A model generated the notes under the pieces. That model was not told where the DNA came from. It searched no databases and was given only the letters and a program-made list of their open reading frames with translations. 64,000 nucleotides of DNA from Sphingomonas sp. GTDB taxonomy: Bacteria; Pseudomonadota; Alphaproteobacteria; Sphingomonadales; Sphingomonadaceae. This document shows positions 52,316-61,672 of this stretch, piece by piece (position 1 is the stretch's first letter; the number at the start of each line of letters is the position of its first letter). The position numbers and the translations under genes are program-made. The stretch is from contig NZ_JAGHZV010000011.1 in NCBI RefSeq assembly GCF_017745215.1, positions 62,001-126,000 on the forward strand. Reading direction: 5' to 3'.

Positions 52316-53322
52316 TGACGAAGGTTGCGATCAACGGGTTCGGACGCATCGGTCGCCTGGTGGCGCGCGCCATCCTCGAGCGGCCCGACAGCGGGCTCGA
52401 GCTGGTGACGATCAACGACCTCGCCGACGCCAAGTCGAACGCATGGCTGTTCAGCCGCGACAGCGTCCATGGGAAGTATCCCGGCACCGTGACCGCCGAC
52501 GGCACCGACCTCGTCGTCGACGGCAAGCGCATCAAGGTCACTGCCGAGCGCGACCCCGCGAACCTGCCGCATGCCGAGAACGGCGTCGAGCTGGTGCTCG
52601 AGTGCACCGGCTTCTTCACCGATCGCGCGAGCTGCGAGAAGCACCTTTCGGCGGGCGCCAAGAAGGTGCTGATCTCGGCGCCGGGCAAGAATGTCGACCT
52701 CACCGTCGTCTATGGGGTCAACAACGACAAGCTGACCGCCGAGCACACGATCGTCTCGAACGCGTCGTGCACCACCAACTGCCTCGCGCCGGTGGCCAAG
52801 GTGCTCAACGATTCGATCGGCATCGAGCGCGGGCTGATGACCACGGTCCACGCCTATACCAACGACCAGAAGATCCTCGACCAGATCCACCCGGACCTGC
52901 GCCGCGCCCGTGCCGCCGCGATGTCGATGATCCCGACCACCACCGGCGCCGCGCGCGCGGTGGGCGAAGTGCTGCCCGAGCTGAAGGGCAAGCTCGACGG
53001 CTCGGCGATCCGCGTGCCCGTGCCCGACGGCAGCCTCGTCGACCTGACCTTCCAGCCGAAGCGCGACACCACCAAGGAGGAGGTCAACGCGATCCTCAAG
53101 GCAGCGTCGGAGAGTGGTCCCCTCAAGGGCATCCTCGTCTACACCGACGAGCCGCTGGTTTCGGCGGACATCGTCCATACCCCGCAGAGCTCGACGGTCG
53201 ACAGCCTCGAGACCGCGGTGATCGACGGCAAGCTGGTGCGCGTCGTCAGCTGGTACGACAATGAATGGGGCTTCTCGAACCGCATGGTGGACACCGCCGC
53301 GGCGATGGCGAAGTTCCTCTAA
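52315..53322 (+). CDS. gap: glyceraldehyde-3-phosphate dehydrogenase
   Basis: [50 protein letters not shown]. Confidence 0.98.
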
Positions 53323-53331
53323 TATTCTTGC

Positions 53332-53413
53332 CGTCATCCCGGCGGAAGCCGGGACCCAGGGCAGCAGGCCGTGTCGCTCGTGGCCCTGGGTCGCGGCTTT
53401 CGCCGGGATGACG
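53332..53413. repeat. palindromic intergenic repeat, copy 9
   Basis: Same arms; 10 nt after gap stop. Confidence 0.95.
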
Positions 53414-53427
53414 GTTGAAAGGGTCGA

Positions 53428-53868
53428 ATGGGCCGACTTGCGGGAATAGCTCGCCACGCCGAACGGCGCGGGCCGATCGAGACGCTCGAGAGCGTGCTCG
53501 TGACGCCCGAGGCCGGCGTGACGGGGGATCGCAACGGTCCGAAGACCAAGCGCCAGGTCTCGCTCATCGAAGCCAACGACTGGGCCGCGGCGATGGCCGA
53601 GGTTGGCGCGGACCTCCCCTGGTGGATGCGCCGCGCCAACCTGCTCGTCGAGGACTTCGACTTGCCCCATGGCGGCGACGTGCGCATCCGCATCGGCGCC
53701 GAGGTGGTGATCGAGCTCAAGACCGAAATCGATCCGTGCGAGCGGATGGACGAGCTGGTCGAGGGGCTGCGCAGGGCGCTCGAGCCCGATTGGCGCGGCG
53801 GCGCGGGCGGCAAGGTGATAGCGGGTGGCGTCATCACCGTGGGTGACGAGATCAGGATCGAGACATGA
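53428..53868 (+). CDS. MOSC domain-containing protein
   Basis: [47 protein letters not shown]; overlaps pgk start. Confidence 0.85.
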   Translation: MGRLAGIARHAERRGPIETLESVLVTPEAGVTGDRNGPKTKRQVSLIEANDWAAAMAEVGADLPWWMRRANLLVEDFDLPHGGDVRIRIGAEVVIELKTEIDPCERMDELVEGLRRALEPDWRGGAGGKVIAGGVITVGDEIRIET

Positions 53869-55058
53869 CACGCAGCTTCAAGACTCTCGACGACATGGGC
53901 GATGTGGCGGGCAAGCGCGTGCTGGTCCGCGAGGATCTCAACGTGCCGATGGCCGAGGGCAAGGTGACCGACGACACGCGGCTGCGTGCCGCGGTGCCGA
54001 CCGTCGCCGAGCTGGCCGACAAGGGCGCCAGGGTGGTGATCCTCGCGCATTTCGGCCGGCCCAAGGGCCAGCGCAACCCGGAGATGAGCCTCGCGCTCGT
54101 CACGAGGCCGTTCGAGGCGGTGCTCGGCCGCCCGGTGCGCTTCATCGACGACCAGGGCGCCGCGGAGGCGATCGCCTCGATGGCCGAAGGCGAAGTCGGC
54201 ATCCTCGAGAACACGCGCTTCGATGCGGGCGAGGAGACGAACGCGCCCGAGACCATCGATCGCTTGGCCGCGCTCGGCGACCTGTTCGTCAACGACGCCT
54301 TCTCCGCCGCGCACCGTGCGCACGCCTCGACCGAAGGCCTCGCGCACAAGCTCCCCGCCTTCGCCGGTCGCCAGATGGAGGCCGAGCTTGACGCGCTCGA
54401 CAAGGCGCTCGGCAATCCCGAACATCCGGTTGCGGCGGTCGTCGGCGGCGCCAAGGTCTCGACCAAGCTCGACGTGCTCAAGCACCTCGTCGACAAGGTC
54501 GATCACCTGATCATCGGCGGCGGCATGGCCAATACCTTCCTCGCCGCGCGCGGCGTCGATGTCGGCAAGTCGCTGTGCGAGCATGACCTCACCGGCACCG
54601 CCGAGGAGATCCTCGACGCCGCCGACAAGGCGAACTGCACCGTGCATTTGCCGTACGACGTGGTCGTCGCGAAGGAATTCGCCGCCAACCCGCCGAGCTT
54701 GCGCACCTGCAACGTCCACGAAGTGGCGGCGGACGAGATGATCCTCGACATCGGCCCGGCCGCGACCGAGGCGCTGGCCGACGTGCTCAAGACCTGCCGC
54801 ACGCTGGTGTGGAACGGCCCGCTTGGCGCCTTCGAGACCCCGCCCTTCGACACTGCCACCGTCGCGCTGGCCAAGACCGCGGCGGCGCTGACCCGCGAAG
54901 GTTCGCTTGTGTCGGTCGCCGGCGGCGGCGACACGGTCGCGGCGCTCAACCAGGCCGGGGTGGCGGACGACTTCAGCTTCGTCTCGACCGCAGGCGGCGC
55001 GTTCCTCGAGTGGATGGAAGGCAAGGAACTGCCGGGGGTAGCCGCGCTCGCGCGCTGA
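53865..55058 (+). CDS. pgk: phosphoglycerate kinase
   Basis: [76 protein letters not shown]. Confidence 0.97.
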   Translation: MTRSFKTLDDMGDVAGKRVLVREDLNVPMAEGKVTDDTRLRAAVPTVAELADKGARVVILAHFGRPKGQRNPEMSLALVTRPFEAVLGRPVRFIDDQGAAEAIASMAEGEVGILENTRFDAGEETNAPETIDRLAALGDLFVNDAFSAAHRAHASTEGLAHKLPAFAGRQMEAELDALDKALGNPEHPVAAVVGGAKVSTKLDVLKHLVDKVDHLIIGGGMANTFLAARGVDVGKSLCEHDLTGTAEEILDAADKANCTVHLPYDVVVAKEFAANPPSLRTCNVHEVAADEMILDIGPAATEALADVLKTCRTLVWNGPLGAFETPPFDTATVALAKTAAALTREGSLVSVAGGGDTVAALNQAGVADDFSFVSTAGGAFLEWMEGKELPGVAALAR

Positions 55059-55141
55059 CCGCGGGCAAACGCGGGCGTCGTTCAGCCTGGTGAAAGCCGT
55101 TACGACTACGGGCGTAAACGTTCTCTCGCTGGAGTTTTCCG

Positions 55142-55678
55142 ATGCTTCGTTCGCTTTCGTTCGGCCTGCCGCTCGTCCTTCTCGCCACCGTCGCGGCGGC
55201 GCCCGGCGGTCCGGCCATGCTCGATACGCAATGGACCAAGGCCGCGCAGGCGGTGGCGGCGAAGGGCAATGGCAATATCAAGCTGCCCGAGATCCGCGTC
55301 TACGATGCGCGCGGGCGGCTGGTCCTGCGCAGCTTCGACGGCGGGCTGCCCGGCACCATCGTGCCGCGGGTGGCCGCGGCACTACGCAGCGGCAAGGCGG
55401 TCGCCGGCCCGAGCCTCGTACAGACGATGACTGCGCTCGAGACGCGCGACGGCCGCGCGGCGCTGCCCCGGGTCCGCGCCGCCGGGCGGATCACCGTGGT
55501 CGACTATTGGGCGACGTGGTGCGTCGGCTGCAAGGTGGTGAGCCGCGAGCTCGCGGCCTGGGCGGCGGCGCAGGGCGGCAAGGTGCTGCTCGTCCGCGCC
55601 GAGACCGATCCGATGAAGGGCAGGGCGGTCCAGCACCGCTATTTCGACAAGGACGGCAAGGAGCTGAAGGCCGACTGA
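55142..55678 (+). CDS. atypical thioredoxin-fold protein with CVGC motif
   Basis: Signal peptide; VVDYWATWCVGCKVVSRELAAW close to the C-terminus. Confidence 0.72.
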   Translation: MLRSLSFGLPLVLLATVAAAPGGPAMLDTQWTKAAQAVAAKGNGNIKLPEIRVYDARGRLVLRSFDGGLPGTIVPRVAAALRSGKAVAGPSLVQTMTALETRDGRAALPRVRAAGRITVVDYWATWCVGCKVVSRELAAWAAAQGGKVLLVRAETDPMKGRAVQHRYFDKDGKELKAD

Positions 55679-55681
55679 CCG

Positions 55682-56431
55682 TCAGGCGCCGGCAGGAGGA
55701 TCCTCGGCCGCCTGGGTCGAGAAGATCGACTTGCCGCTCTGGGCGATACGCGCGACGATCGCATCGACATCGGCGCATTCCCAGATGCGGACCTGTGGAT
55801 AGCGGCGCGGCAGATTGTTCATCTGCTGCATCAGATAGGGCAGGTCGGCGGCATCGGTGGTCAGGTAGATCGCCGGCTTGCCCATGCCGAGCGCGACGCC
55901 GGCCTCGAACAACACGCTGCTGCGCAGCTTGCCGGGGTAGTGGAGCACGAAATAGCGGCTGTTGCGCAGCGCCTCCATGTCGGTGTCCGCGGCAAAGTCC
56001 TCGGGCTCCCATTTGCCGAACTTGAGCCCGCTCCCGGCATCGTAGATCGTCGTCACTTCGGCGTGCTTGAGCAGCGCGTCCTTGATCTTGCTCACGGCAG
56101 CGCGCTGCTGGTCGAACTCGGCTTCGGTCGTCACCGCGGCCATCGGCGAGGCGAAGAAGACGTCGTACTTGTGCTTGAAGGGACGGCTGGGCCGCGGGTT
56201 GCGCGTGTCGCGGATCACCAGCGCCACGCCAAAGCCGCAGAGCAGCACGCCCGCCACGCCGAGCACGATCCGCCAGACCGGATCGGCGATCGCGACCTGC
56301 TGGCCCATCACCGCGATCTTGCCGGCCGCGCCGAGCAGCAGCGACGCGAGGCCCGCGAGCAGGATGATCAGCGTCGGCTTGTCGAGCAGGCTCTTGAAGA
56401 ATTCCTTCATGCCGCGCCCCCTTACGGACAA
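55682..56431 (-). CDS. 2TM protein with C-terminal TIR/nucleoside 2-deoxyribosyltransferase-like domain
   Basis: Two N-terminal TMs; HKYDVFFASPMAA, EALRNSRYFVLHYPGKLRSSVLFEAGVALGMGKPAIYLT. Confidence 0.7.
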   Translation of the reverse strand: MSVRGRGMKEFFKSLLDKPTLIILLAGLASLLLGAAGKIAVMGQQVAIADPVWRIVLGVAGVLLCGFGVALVIRDTRNPRPSRPFKHKYDVFFASPMAAVTTEAEFDQQRAAVSKIKDALLKHAEVTTIYDAGSGLKFGKWEPEDFAADTDMEALRNSRYFVLHYPGKLRSSVLFEAGVALGMGKPAIYLTTDAADLPYLMQQMNNLPRRYPQVRIWECADVDAIVARIAQSGKSIFSTQAAEDPPAGA

Positions 56432-56631
56432 TATCGCCGAGGCTCCTGCCGGCTCGCGGGCGGGTCAAAGCATTTCGAGTCCGATCCGGTGCGAATGCTC
56501 GGGACGTGCGATTGCGGCTCCGTCCCGCGATGGCACCCGGAAATCGCGCTGCCGCCAGCGTTGTCAGCGGTTTCCCCTCATGTTGCGCTGCGATAGAGCA
56601 CCCGGCATCGGCACCGAATCAGGGGAATTCC

Positions 56632-57546
56632 ATGAGCATCACGCCCGCGGTCAAGGCGATCCTCGCCAATTATGAATCCGACAATCCCGGCGTGAAGGCC
56701 AATCTTGCGCGAATCCTGATGCAGGGCCGGCTCGGCGGCACCGGCAAGCTGATCATCCTGCCGGTCGACCAGGGCTTCGAGCACGGTCCGGCGCGCAGCT
56801 TCGCGGTCAATCCCGATGCCTATGACCCGCACTATCATTTCCAGCTCGCGATCGACGCGGGCCTCTCTGCCTATGCCGCGCCGCTCGGCATGATCGAGGC
56901 GGGGGCGGACAGCTTCGCCGGCCAGATCCCGACGATCCTCAAGGTCAACAGCTCGAACAGCTGGGCGACCAGCGCCAACCAGGCGGTCACCGGTTGCGTC
57001 GACGATGCGCTGCGGCTCGGCTGCGCGGCGATCGGCTTCACCATCTACCCGGGCAGCGACGACGTGTTCGAGATGATGGAGGAGATTCGCGAGCTGCGCG
57101 CCCAGGCGGCGTCGGTCGGTATCGCCACGGTGATCTGGTCGTATCCGCGCGGCGGCAAGCTGCCCAAGTCGGGCGAGCTGGCGCTCGACGTCGGCGCCTA
57201 TGCCGCGCACATGGCGGCGCTGCTCGGCGCACACATCATCAAGGTCAAGCTGCCCAGCGACCATATCGAGCAGGAAGACGCCAAGAAGGCCTACGCCGGC
57301 GCCGACTGGTCGGCGCAGTCGGACCGCGTCCGCCACGTCGTGCAGAGCTGCTTCGCCGGCCGCCGCATCGTCGTCTTCTCGGGCGGCGCGGCGAAGGGCG
57401 CCGACGCGGTCTACCAGGACGCGATCGACATCCGCGACGGCGGCGGCAACGGCTCGATCATCGGCCGCAACACCTTCCAGCGCCCGCGCGCCGACGCGCT
57501 CGCGATGCTCGACAGACTGGTGGCGATCTACAAGGGCGAAGCGTAA
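56632..57546 (+). CDS. class I fructose-bisphosphate aldolase
   Basis: KLIILPVDQGFEHGPARSFAVNPDAYDPHYHFQLAIDAGLSAYAAPLGMIEAG, VIWSYPRGGKLPKSGE, VFSGGAAKGADAVYQDAIDIRDGGGNGSIIGRNTFQRP. Confidence 0.94.
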   Translation: MSITPAVKAILANYESDNPGVKANLARILMQGRLGGTGKLIILPVDQGFEHGPARSFAVNPDAYDPHYHFQLAIDAGLSAYAAPLGMIEAGADSFAGQIPTILKVNSSNSWATSANQAVTGCVDDALRLGCAAIGFTIYPGSDDVFEMMEEIRELRAQAASVGIATVIWSYPRGGKLPKSGELALDVGAYAAHMAALLGAHIIKVKLPSDHIEQEDAKKAYAGADWSAQSDRVRHVVQSCFAGRRIVVFSGGAAKGADAVYQDAIDIRDGGGNGSIIGRNTFQRPRADALAMLDRLVAIYKGEA

Positions 57547-57559
57547 GGCTCTCGGTGCC

Positions 57560-58051
57560 ATGCCGAGCGAGCACCCCTATCACCGGAGCCTGTCGCCGCT
57601 GATGTGGGTGTTCGTCGTGCTGGCGAGCATCGAGCTGGTCGTCGTCCATCTGCTCGCCGGGTTGCTGATGGGCTGGTGGGTCGCGGCCGCGCTCTCGCTG
57701 CTCAGCGTGCTGACGATCACCTGGATCGTCGCGCTGATCCGCTCCTTCGCGCACATGCCCGTGCTCGTCGGCGAGCAGGCGGTGCTGATGCGCGCCGGGC
57801 GGCTCAAGTCGATCAGCGTGCCGTTCGACCGGATCGCGGGCATCCGCCGGGAATGGGAAAGCGGGACGCTCAAGGACCGGTCGGTGCTCAACCTCGCGCT
57901 GATCGCACACCCTAATGTGTTGATCGACCTGACCGAACCGATCGGCAAGGGGAGGCGGCGCATCCGCGCGGTCGCGCACTGCCTTGATGTGCCCGACGCT
58001 TTCGTGGCAGCGGTGTCGGCACGAACCGGCACGGGAGCGCGTGATGGGTGA
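57560..58051 (+). CDS. hypothetical 2TM protein with PH-like domain
   Basis: Two TMs then LMRAGRLKSISVPFDRIAGIRREWESGTLKDRSVLNLALIAHPNVLIDL. Confidence 0.72.
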   Translation: MPSEHPYHRSLSPLMWVFVVLASIELVVVHLLAGLLMGWWVAAALSLLSVLTITWIVALIRSFAHMPVLVGEQAVLMRAGRLKSISVPFDRIAGIRREWESGTLKDRSVLNLALIAHPNVLIDLTEPIGKGRRRIRAVAHCLDVPDAFVAAVSARTGTGARDG

Positions 58052-58096
58052 GGGGATCGGACGACGGGCGCTGCTCGGCGGACTGGCGCGTCGGGG

Positions 58097-58522
58097 ATGA
58101 AGCGCGGCGCGATCCTGGCCGCACTGGCGCTCGCGGGCTGCGGCTCGTCCGTCGATGTGAGCGACGATTTGCTCAACCGCACCGCCGCCGGCGATCCCCA
58201 GGCGATCGAAACCGCCGCCAAGAAGCTCCCCAGGACCGATCCGGGCGAGCACGGCCAGCTCGAGGACGCGCTCGCCCGCGCGATGCAGGTCGCGCCCGCC
58301 AAGGTGCTCGCGCTGGTCGGACGCGACAAGCGACTGAGCGCGCATGCGATCTGCGTGCCCTTCCTCGCGGGCGACGAGGCGCCGCGACGGCTCAAGGAGC
58401 TCGTCGCCAGGTCGCGCGCGGCGATCGAGAGCGTGACTGATCCTGCGCTCGCCCGGGCCAAAACCGATTGCCTCGCCGAAGTCACGGCGGCGGAAACCGC
58501 CCTCGAAAGGAGCGGCGAATGA
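58097..58522 (+). CDS. hypothetical lipoprotein
   Basis: MKRGAILAALALAGCGSS lipobox. Confidence 0.75.
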   Translation: MKRGAILAALALAGCGSSVDVSDDLLNRTAAGDPQAIETAAKKLPRTDPGEHGQLEDALARAMQVAPAKVLALVGRDKRLSAHAICVPFLAGDEAPRRLKELVARSRAAIESVTDPALARAKTDCLAEVTAAETALERSGE

Positions 58523-59187
58523 GCGACACGCGGTGGAAGGTCGTCGACGACTGGATCGCGAGCCGGCTGCTCGGCCCCGATCCGGCACTCGATGCGGCGC
58601 TGGCAGCGAATGCCGCGGGCGGGCTCCCTTCCATCGACGTCGCGCCGGTGCAGGGCAAGCTGCTCCAGCTGCTCGCGCGGATGACCGGCGCACGGCGCAT
58701 CCTCGAGGTCGGCACGCTCGGCGGCTATTCGACGATCTGGCTCGCCCGCGCGCTGCCCGAAGCCGGCCGGCTGGTGACGCTCGAGCTCGAGCCGCACCAT
58801 GGCGCGGTCGCCCAGGCCAACCTCGAGCGCGCCGGCCTCGCCGATCGCTGCGAGATCCGCGTCGGCCCCGCGAGCGCGAGCCTCGATGCGATGGTCGCGG
58901 CGGGCGAGGGACCGTTCGACTTCGTGTTCATCGACGCCGACAAACAGGGCAACGTCGCCTATCTCCGCGCCGCGCTCGCGCTGTCGCGGCCGGGCACGAC
59001 GATCGTCGTCGACAATGTCGTGCGCGAGGGCGGGGTGATCGATTCGTCGAGCGACGACCCACGTATCCACGGGACGCGCGCATTGTTCGAAGCGGTCGCC
59101 GCCGAGCCGCGGCTCAGCGCCACTGCGGTGCAGACCGTGGGCGCCAAGAAATGGGACGGCTTCCTGCTCGCGTTGGTGAACGACTGA
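58519..59187 (+). CDS. O-methyltransferase (CCoAOMT-like)
   Basis: ILEVGTLGGYSTIWLARALPEAGRLVTLELEPHHGAVAQANLERAGL, FDFVFIDADKQGNVAYLRAAL. Confidence 0.94.
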   Translation: MSDTRWKVVDDWIASRLLGPDPALDAALAANAAGGLPSIDVAPVQGKLLQLLARMTGARRILEVGTLGGYSTIWLARALPEAGRLVTLELEPHHGAVAQANLERAGLADRCEIRVGPASASLDAMVAAGEGPFDFVFIDADKQGNVAYLRAALALSRPGTTIVVDNVVREGGVIDSSSDDPRIHGTRALFEAVAAEPRLSATAVQTVGAKKWDGFLLALVND

Positions 59188-59250
59188 CCCCCTCGACGGC
59201 GAAGCCGGACATGGCCTAGGTTGCGGCCGGGGCAATTTCCGGGGGATTTG

Positions 59251-60294
59251 ATGCGTTTCCTGCGTCCGTTGATCGGCGTGCTGCTGCTGCTCGCAGTGCC
59301 GCTGCCCGTGCTCGCCCAGCAGGCGAACAAGGGTCATGCTGCTCCGCCCGACAGCGCGACGCTGCGCGATTACAACGAGCAGATGACCGCCTATGGCCAG
59401 TGGCTGGTGCGGCTCAACGAAGCCTGCGCGATCGCCAACGATGCGCTGACCGGCCTCCAGGCGCAGTGGCGTGCGGCGAGCGCGGCGGGTGCCGGGCCCA
59501 AGGCCGTCGCGCAGTTCCGCCCCGTGCTCGCCGAAGCCAAGGCCAAGGTTGCGGCGGCGCGCGCCAGGCTGCTCACGCTCGACCAGCCGAGCTTCGACCG
59601 GCTCGATCTCACTCCGGACCTGCTTCCGGCCGAACTGGTGCGCCAAGTGGTCAAGGTGCTCGACGCGAGCGATTCGCTGCTCGACACGATGGCTACGATG
59701 CTCGCCGCCGTGGAGAAGGGCGACCAGAAGGCGCAGGAACAGGCCGCCTACAAGCTGTTCGAGGCGGCCGAGATACTGCTCGAGACCCAGGCGATCATGG
59801 CCGATGCCGGCCTCGCCACGGCCGAGAAGGGCACGGTGGACTATTATCCCGTGCTCCTCCAGGCGCGTTTCTTCCGCTCTGGATTGCGCGCCGCGCATGC
59901 GGTCACGCTGCTGATCCACGGCAAGCCCGATCCCGACCTCGCCGTCGACCTTCGCGCACACGCCGATGCGATCACGGAGATCGGCGTGCAGGGCCGCGAT
60001 GTGATCGACCGCGAGACGGGGCGGTGGGAAGCCGCGATCGCGGGCGAGGGCAGCCGGAAGATCGATGCGAATGCCGTCGCGATCCTGCGCAAGGCGATCC
60101 TCGTACTGCGGCTCGAGCGCGGCCTGTTCGATGCGGCGGACCGCTATGCCGGGGTGCTGCGGCTCGGCGCCGACGTGGTCAAGCGCAACGGGCCGCGGCG
60201 CGAAAATCTGACGCCGCTGCTCGCAGCGTTCCGGGCGTTGCGCGACGAGATCCAGCGGACTTCGCAGGAGGAGAGCCGGCTGATGGCACAATAG
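59251..60294 (+). CDS. hypothetical secreted alpha-helical protein
   Basis: Signal peptide MRFLRPLIGVLLLLAVPLPVLAQQ; mostly helical. Confidence 0.78.
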   Translation: MRFLRPLIGVLLLLAVPLPVLAQQANKGHAAPPDSATLRDYNEQMTAYGQWLVRLNEACAIANDALTGLQAQWRAASAAGAGPKAVAQFRPVLAEAKAKVAAARARLLTLDQPSFDRLDLTPDLLPAELVRQVVKVLDASDSLLDTMATMLAAVEKGDQKAQEQAAYKLFEAAEILLETQAIMADAGLATAEKGTVDYYPVLLQARFFRSGLRAAHAVTLLIHGKPDPDLAVDLRAHADAITEIGVQGRDVIDRETGRWEAAIAGEGSRKIDANAVAILRKAILVLRLERGLFDAADRYAGVLRLGADVVKRNGPRRENLTPLLAAFRALRDEIQRTSQEESRLMAQ

Positions 60295-60317
60295 CGCAAC
60301 CCGTGATACCGGGCCGC

Positions 60318-61010
60318 ATGACCGATCCCGACCTCGATCCCAACGGTTGGCTCGATCCGGAATTCGCTGCGCAGTTCGTGCGCGACGACCGGAGGCCGCC
60401 CTGTCAGCTCTACCTGGTCTCGCCACTCGACGTCGGCGGCGCCTTCGCCGACCGGCTCGCCCGCGCGCTCGACGCGGGTCCGGTCGCGGCGTTCCAGTTC
60501 CGCGTGAAGGGCATCGACCAGCACGAGGCCGCGCGCCTCGCCGAGCCGCTCCAGCGCATCTGCGCCGATCGCGAAGTCGCGTTCATCGTCAACGACAGCA
60601 TCAGCCTGGCCAAGCGGCTCGGCGCCGACGGCGTGCACCTCGGGCAGGAGGACGGCGACGCGCGCGAGGCGCGCTCGATCCTCGGGCCCGGCGTGCAGAT
60701 CGGCGTGACCTGCCACGACAGCCGCCACCTCGCGATGGAAGCGGGCGAGGCGGGCGCGGACTATGTCGCGTTCGGCGCCTTCTATCCGACCAACACCAAG
60801 GAGACCCGCCACCGGCCCGATCCCGGAATCCTCAGCTGGTGGTCGGCGCTGTTCGAGCTGCCCTGCGTCGCGATCGGCGGGATCACCCCCCTCAACGCCG
60901 CGCCGCTGGTCGCCGCGGGCGCGGACTTCCTCGCGGTCTCGGGCGCGGTATGGGGTGGCGACGAGGTCGCGGCGGTCAAGGCTTTCGCCGAGGTGATGGC
61001 GCAAGGTTGA
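60318..61010 (+). CDS. thiE: thiamine phosphate synthase
   Basis: FIVNDSISLAKRLGADGVHLGQEDGDAREARSILGPGVQIGVTCHDSRHLAMEAGEAGADYVAFGAFYPTNTKE. Confidence 0.95.
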   Translation: MTDPDLDPNGWLDPEFAAQFVRDDRRPPCQLYLVSPLDVGGAFADRLARALDAGPVAAFQFRVKGIDQHEAARLAEPLQRICADREVAFIVNDSISLAKRLGADGVHLGQEDGDAREARSILGPGVQIGVTCHDSRHLAMEAGEAGADYVAFGAFYPTNTKETRHRPDPGILSWWSALFELPCVAIGGITPLNAAPLVAAGADFLAVSGAVWGGDEVAAVKAFAEVMAQG

Positions 61011-61034
61011 ATCTGCCCGGATGATATAGCCTTC

Positions 61035-61065
61035 AAATCCTCCCCTTCCAGGGGAGGATTTTATT
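61035..61065 (+). terminator. intrinsic terminator-like hairpin after thiE
   Basis: AAATCCTCCCCT-TCC-AGGGGAGGATTT, perfect 12-bp stem followed by a T-rich tail. Confidence 0.85.
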
Positions 61066-61173
61066 GAGTCCAGGGCACTATTCCGACCAAACCTGCCCAA
61101 TCCTGCAGGTGCCGTTGCATTCCGCAGCTCCCCGGTCCAGCCTCGGCATCGTTGGGGTTGGGGAGGAAAGCGA

Positions 61174-61611
61174 ATGCACAGCGAAATCCTGGGTCCGGTG
61201 ATCGCGCTCACGGCGTGGACGCTGATCGTGCTCGTCTGGCTGGTGGTCGTGCGGCTGCCGGCGATGCAGAAGGCGGGGATCGACCTGATGACCGCGCGGG
61301 GCGGCAGGCCCGGCGTGCTCGACGGCGTGGTGCCCGACAAGGCGCAATGGCCTGCGCACAACTACATCCACCTCGTCGAGCAGCCCGTGCTCTTCTACGC
61401 GATCGCGCTCACGCTCGCGCTGATGGGGCAGGGCGACGGACTCAACGCGACGATCGGCTGGGCCTATGTCGGGCTGCGCGTGCTCCACAGCCTCGTGCAG
61501 ATCAGCTTCAACCGGATCATCGTCCGCTTCACGCTGTTCCTGCTCTCGACGCTGGCGCTGCTCGCGCTGATCCTCCACGCGGCGATGGCTTATTGGCGCT
61601 GGCACGGCTGA
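61174..61611 (+). CDS. MAPEG family protein
   Basis: Four TMs; AHNYIHLVEQPVLFYAIALTLALMG, WAYVGLRVLHSLVQISFNRI. Confidence 0.9.
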   Translation: MHSEILGPVIALTAWTLIVLVWLVVVRLPAMQKAGIDLMTARGGRPGVLDGVVPDKAQWPAHNYIHLVEQPVLFYAIALTLALMGQGDGLNATIGWAYVGLRVLHSLVQISFNRIIVRFTLFLLSTLALLALILHAAMAYWRWHG

Positions 61612-61672
61612 ACCGGTTGCCTCCGCCGTCCATGGCCTTATGGTAGCGCTATCAGAACGACGGGAGAGGGTG

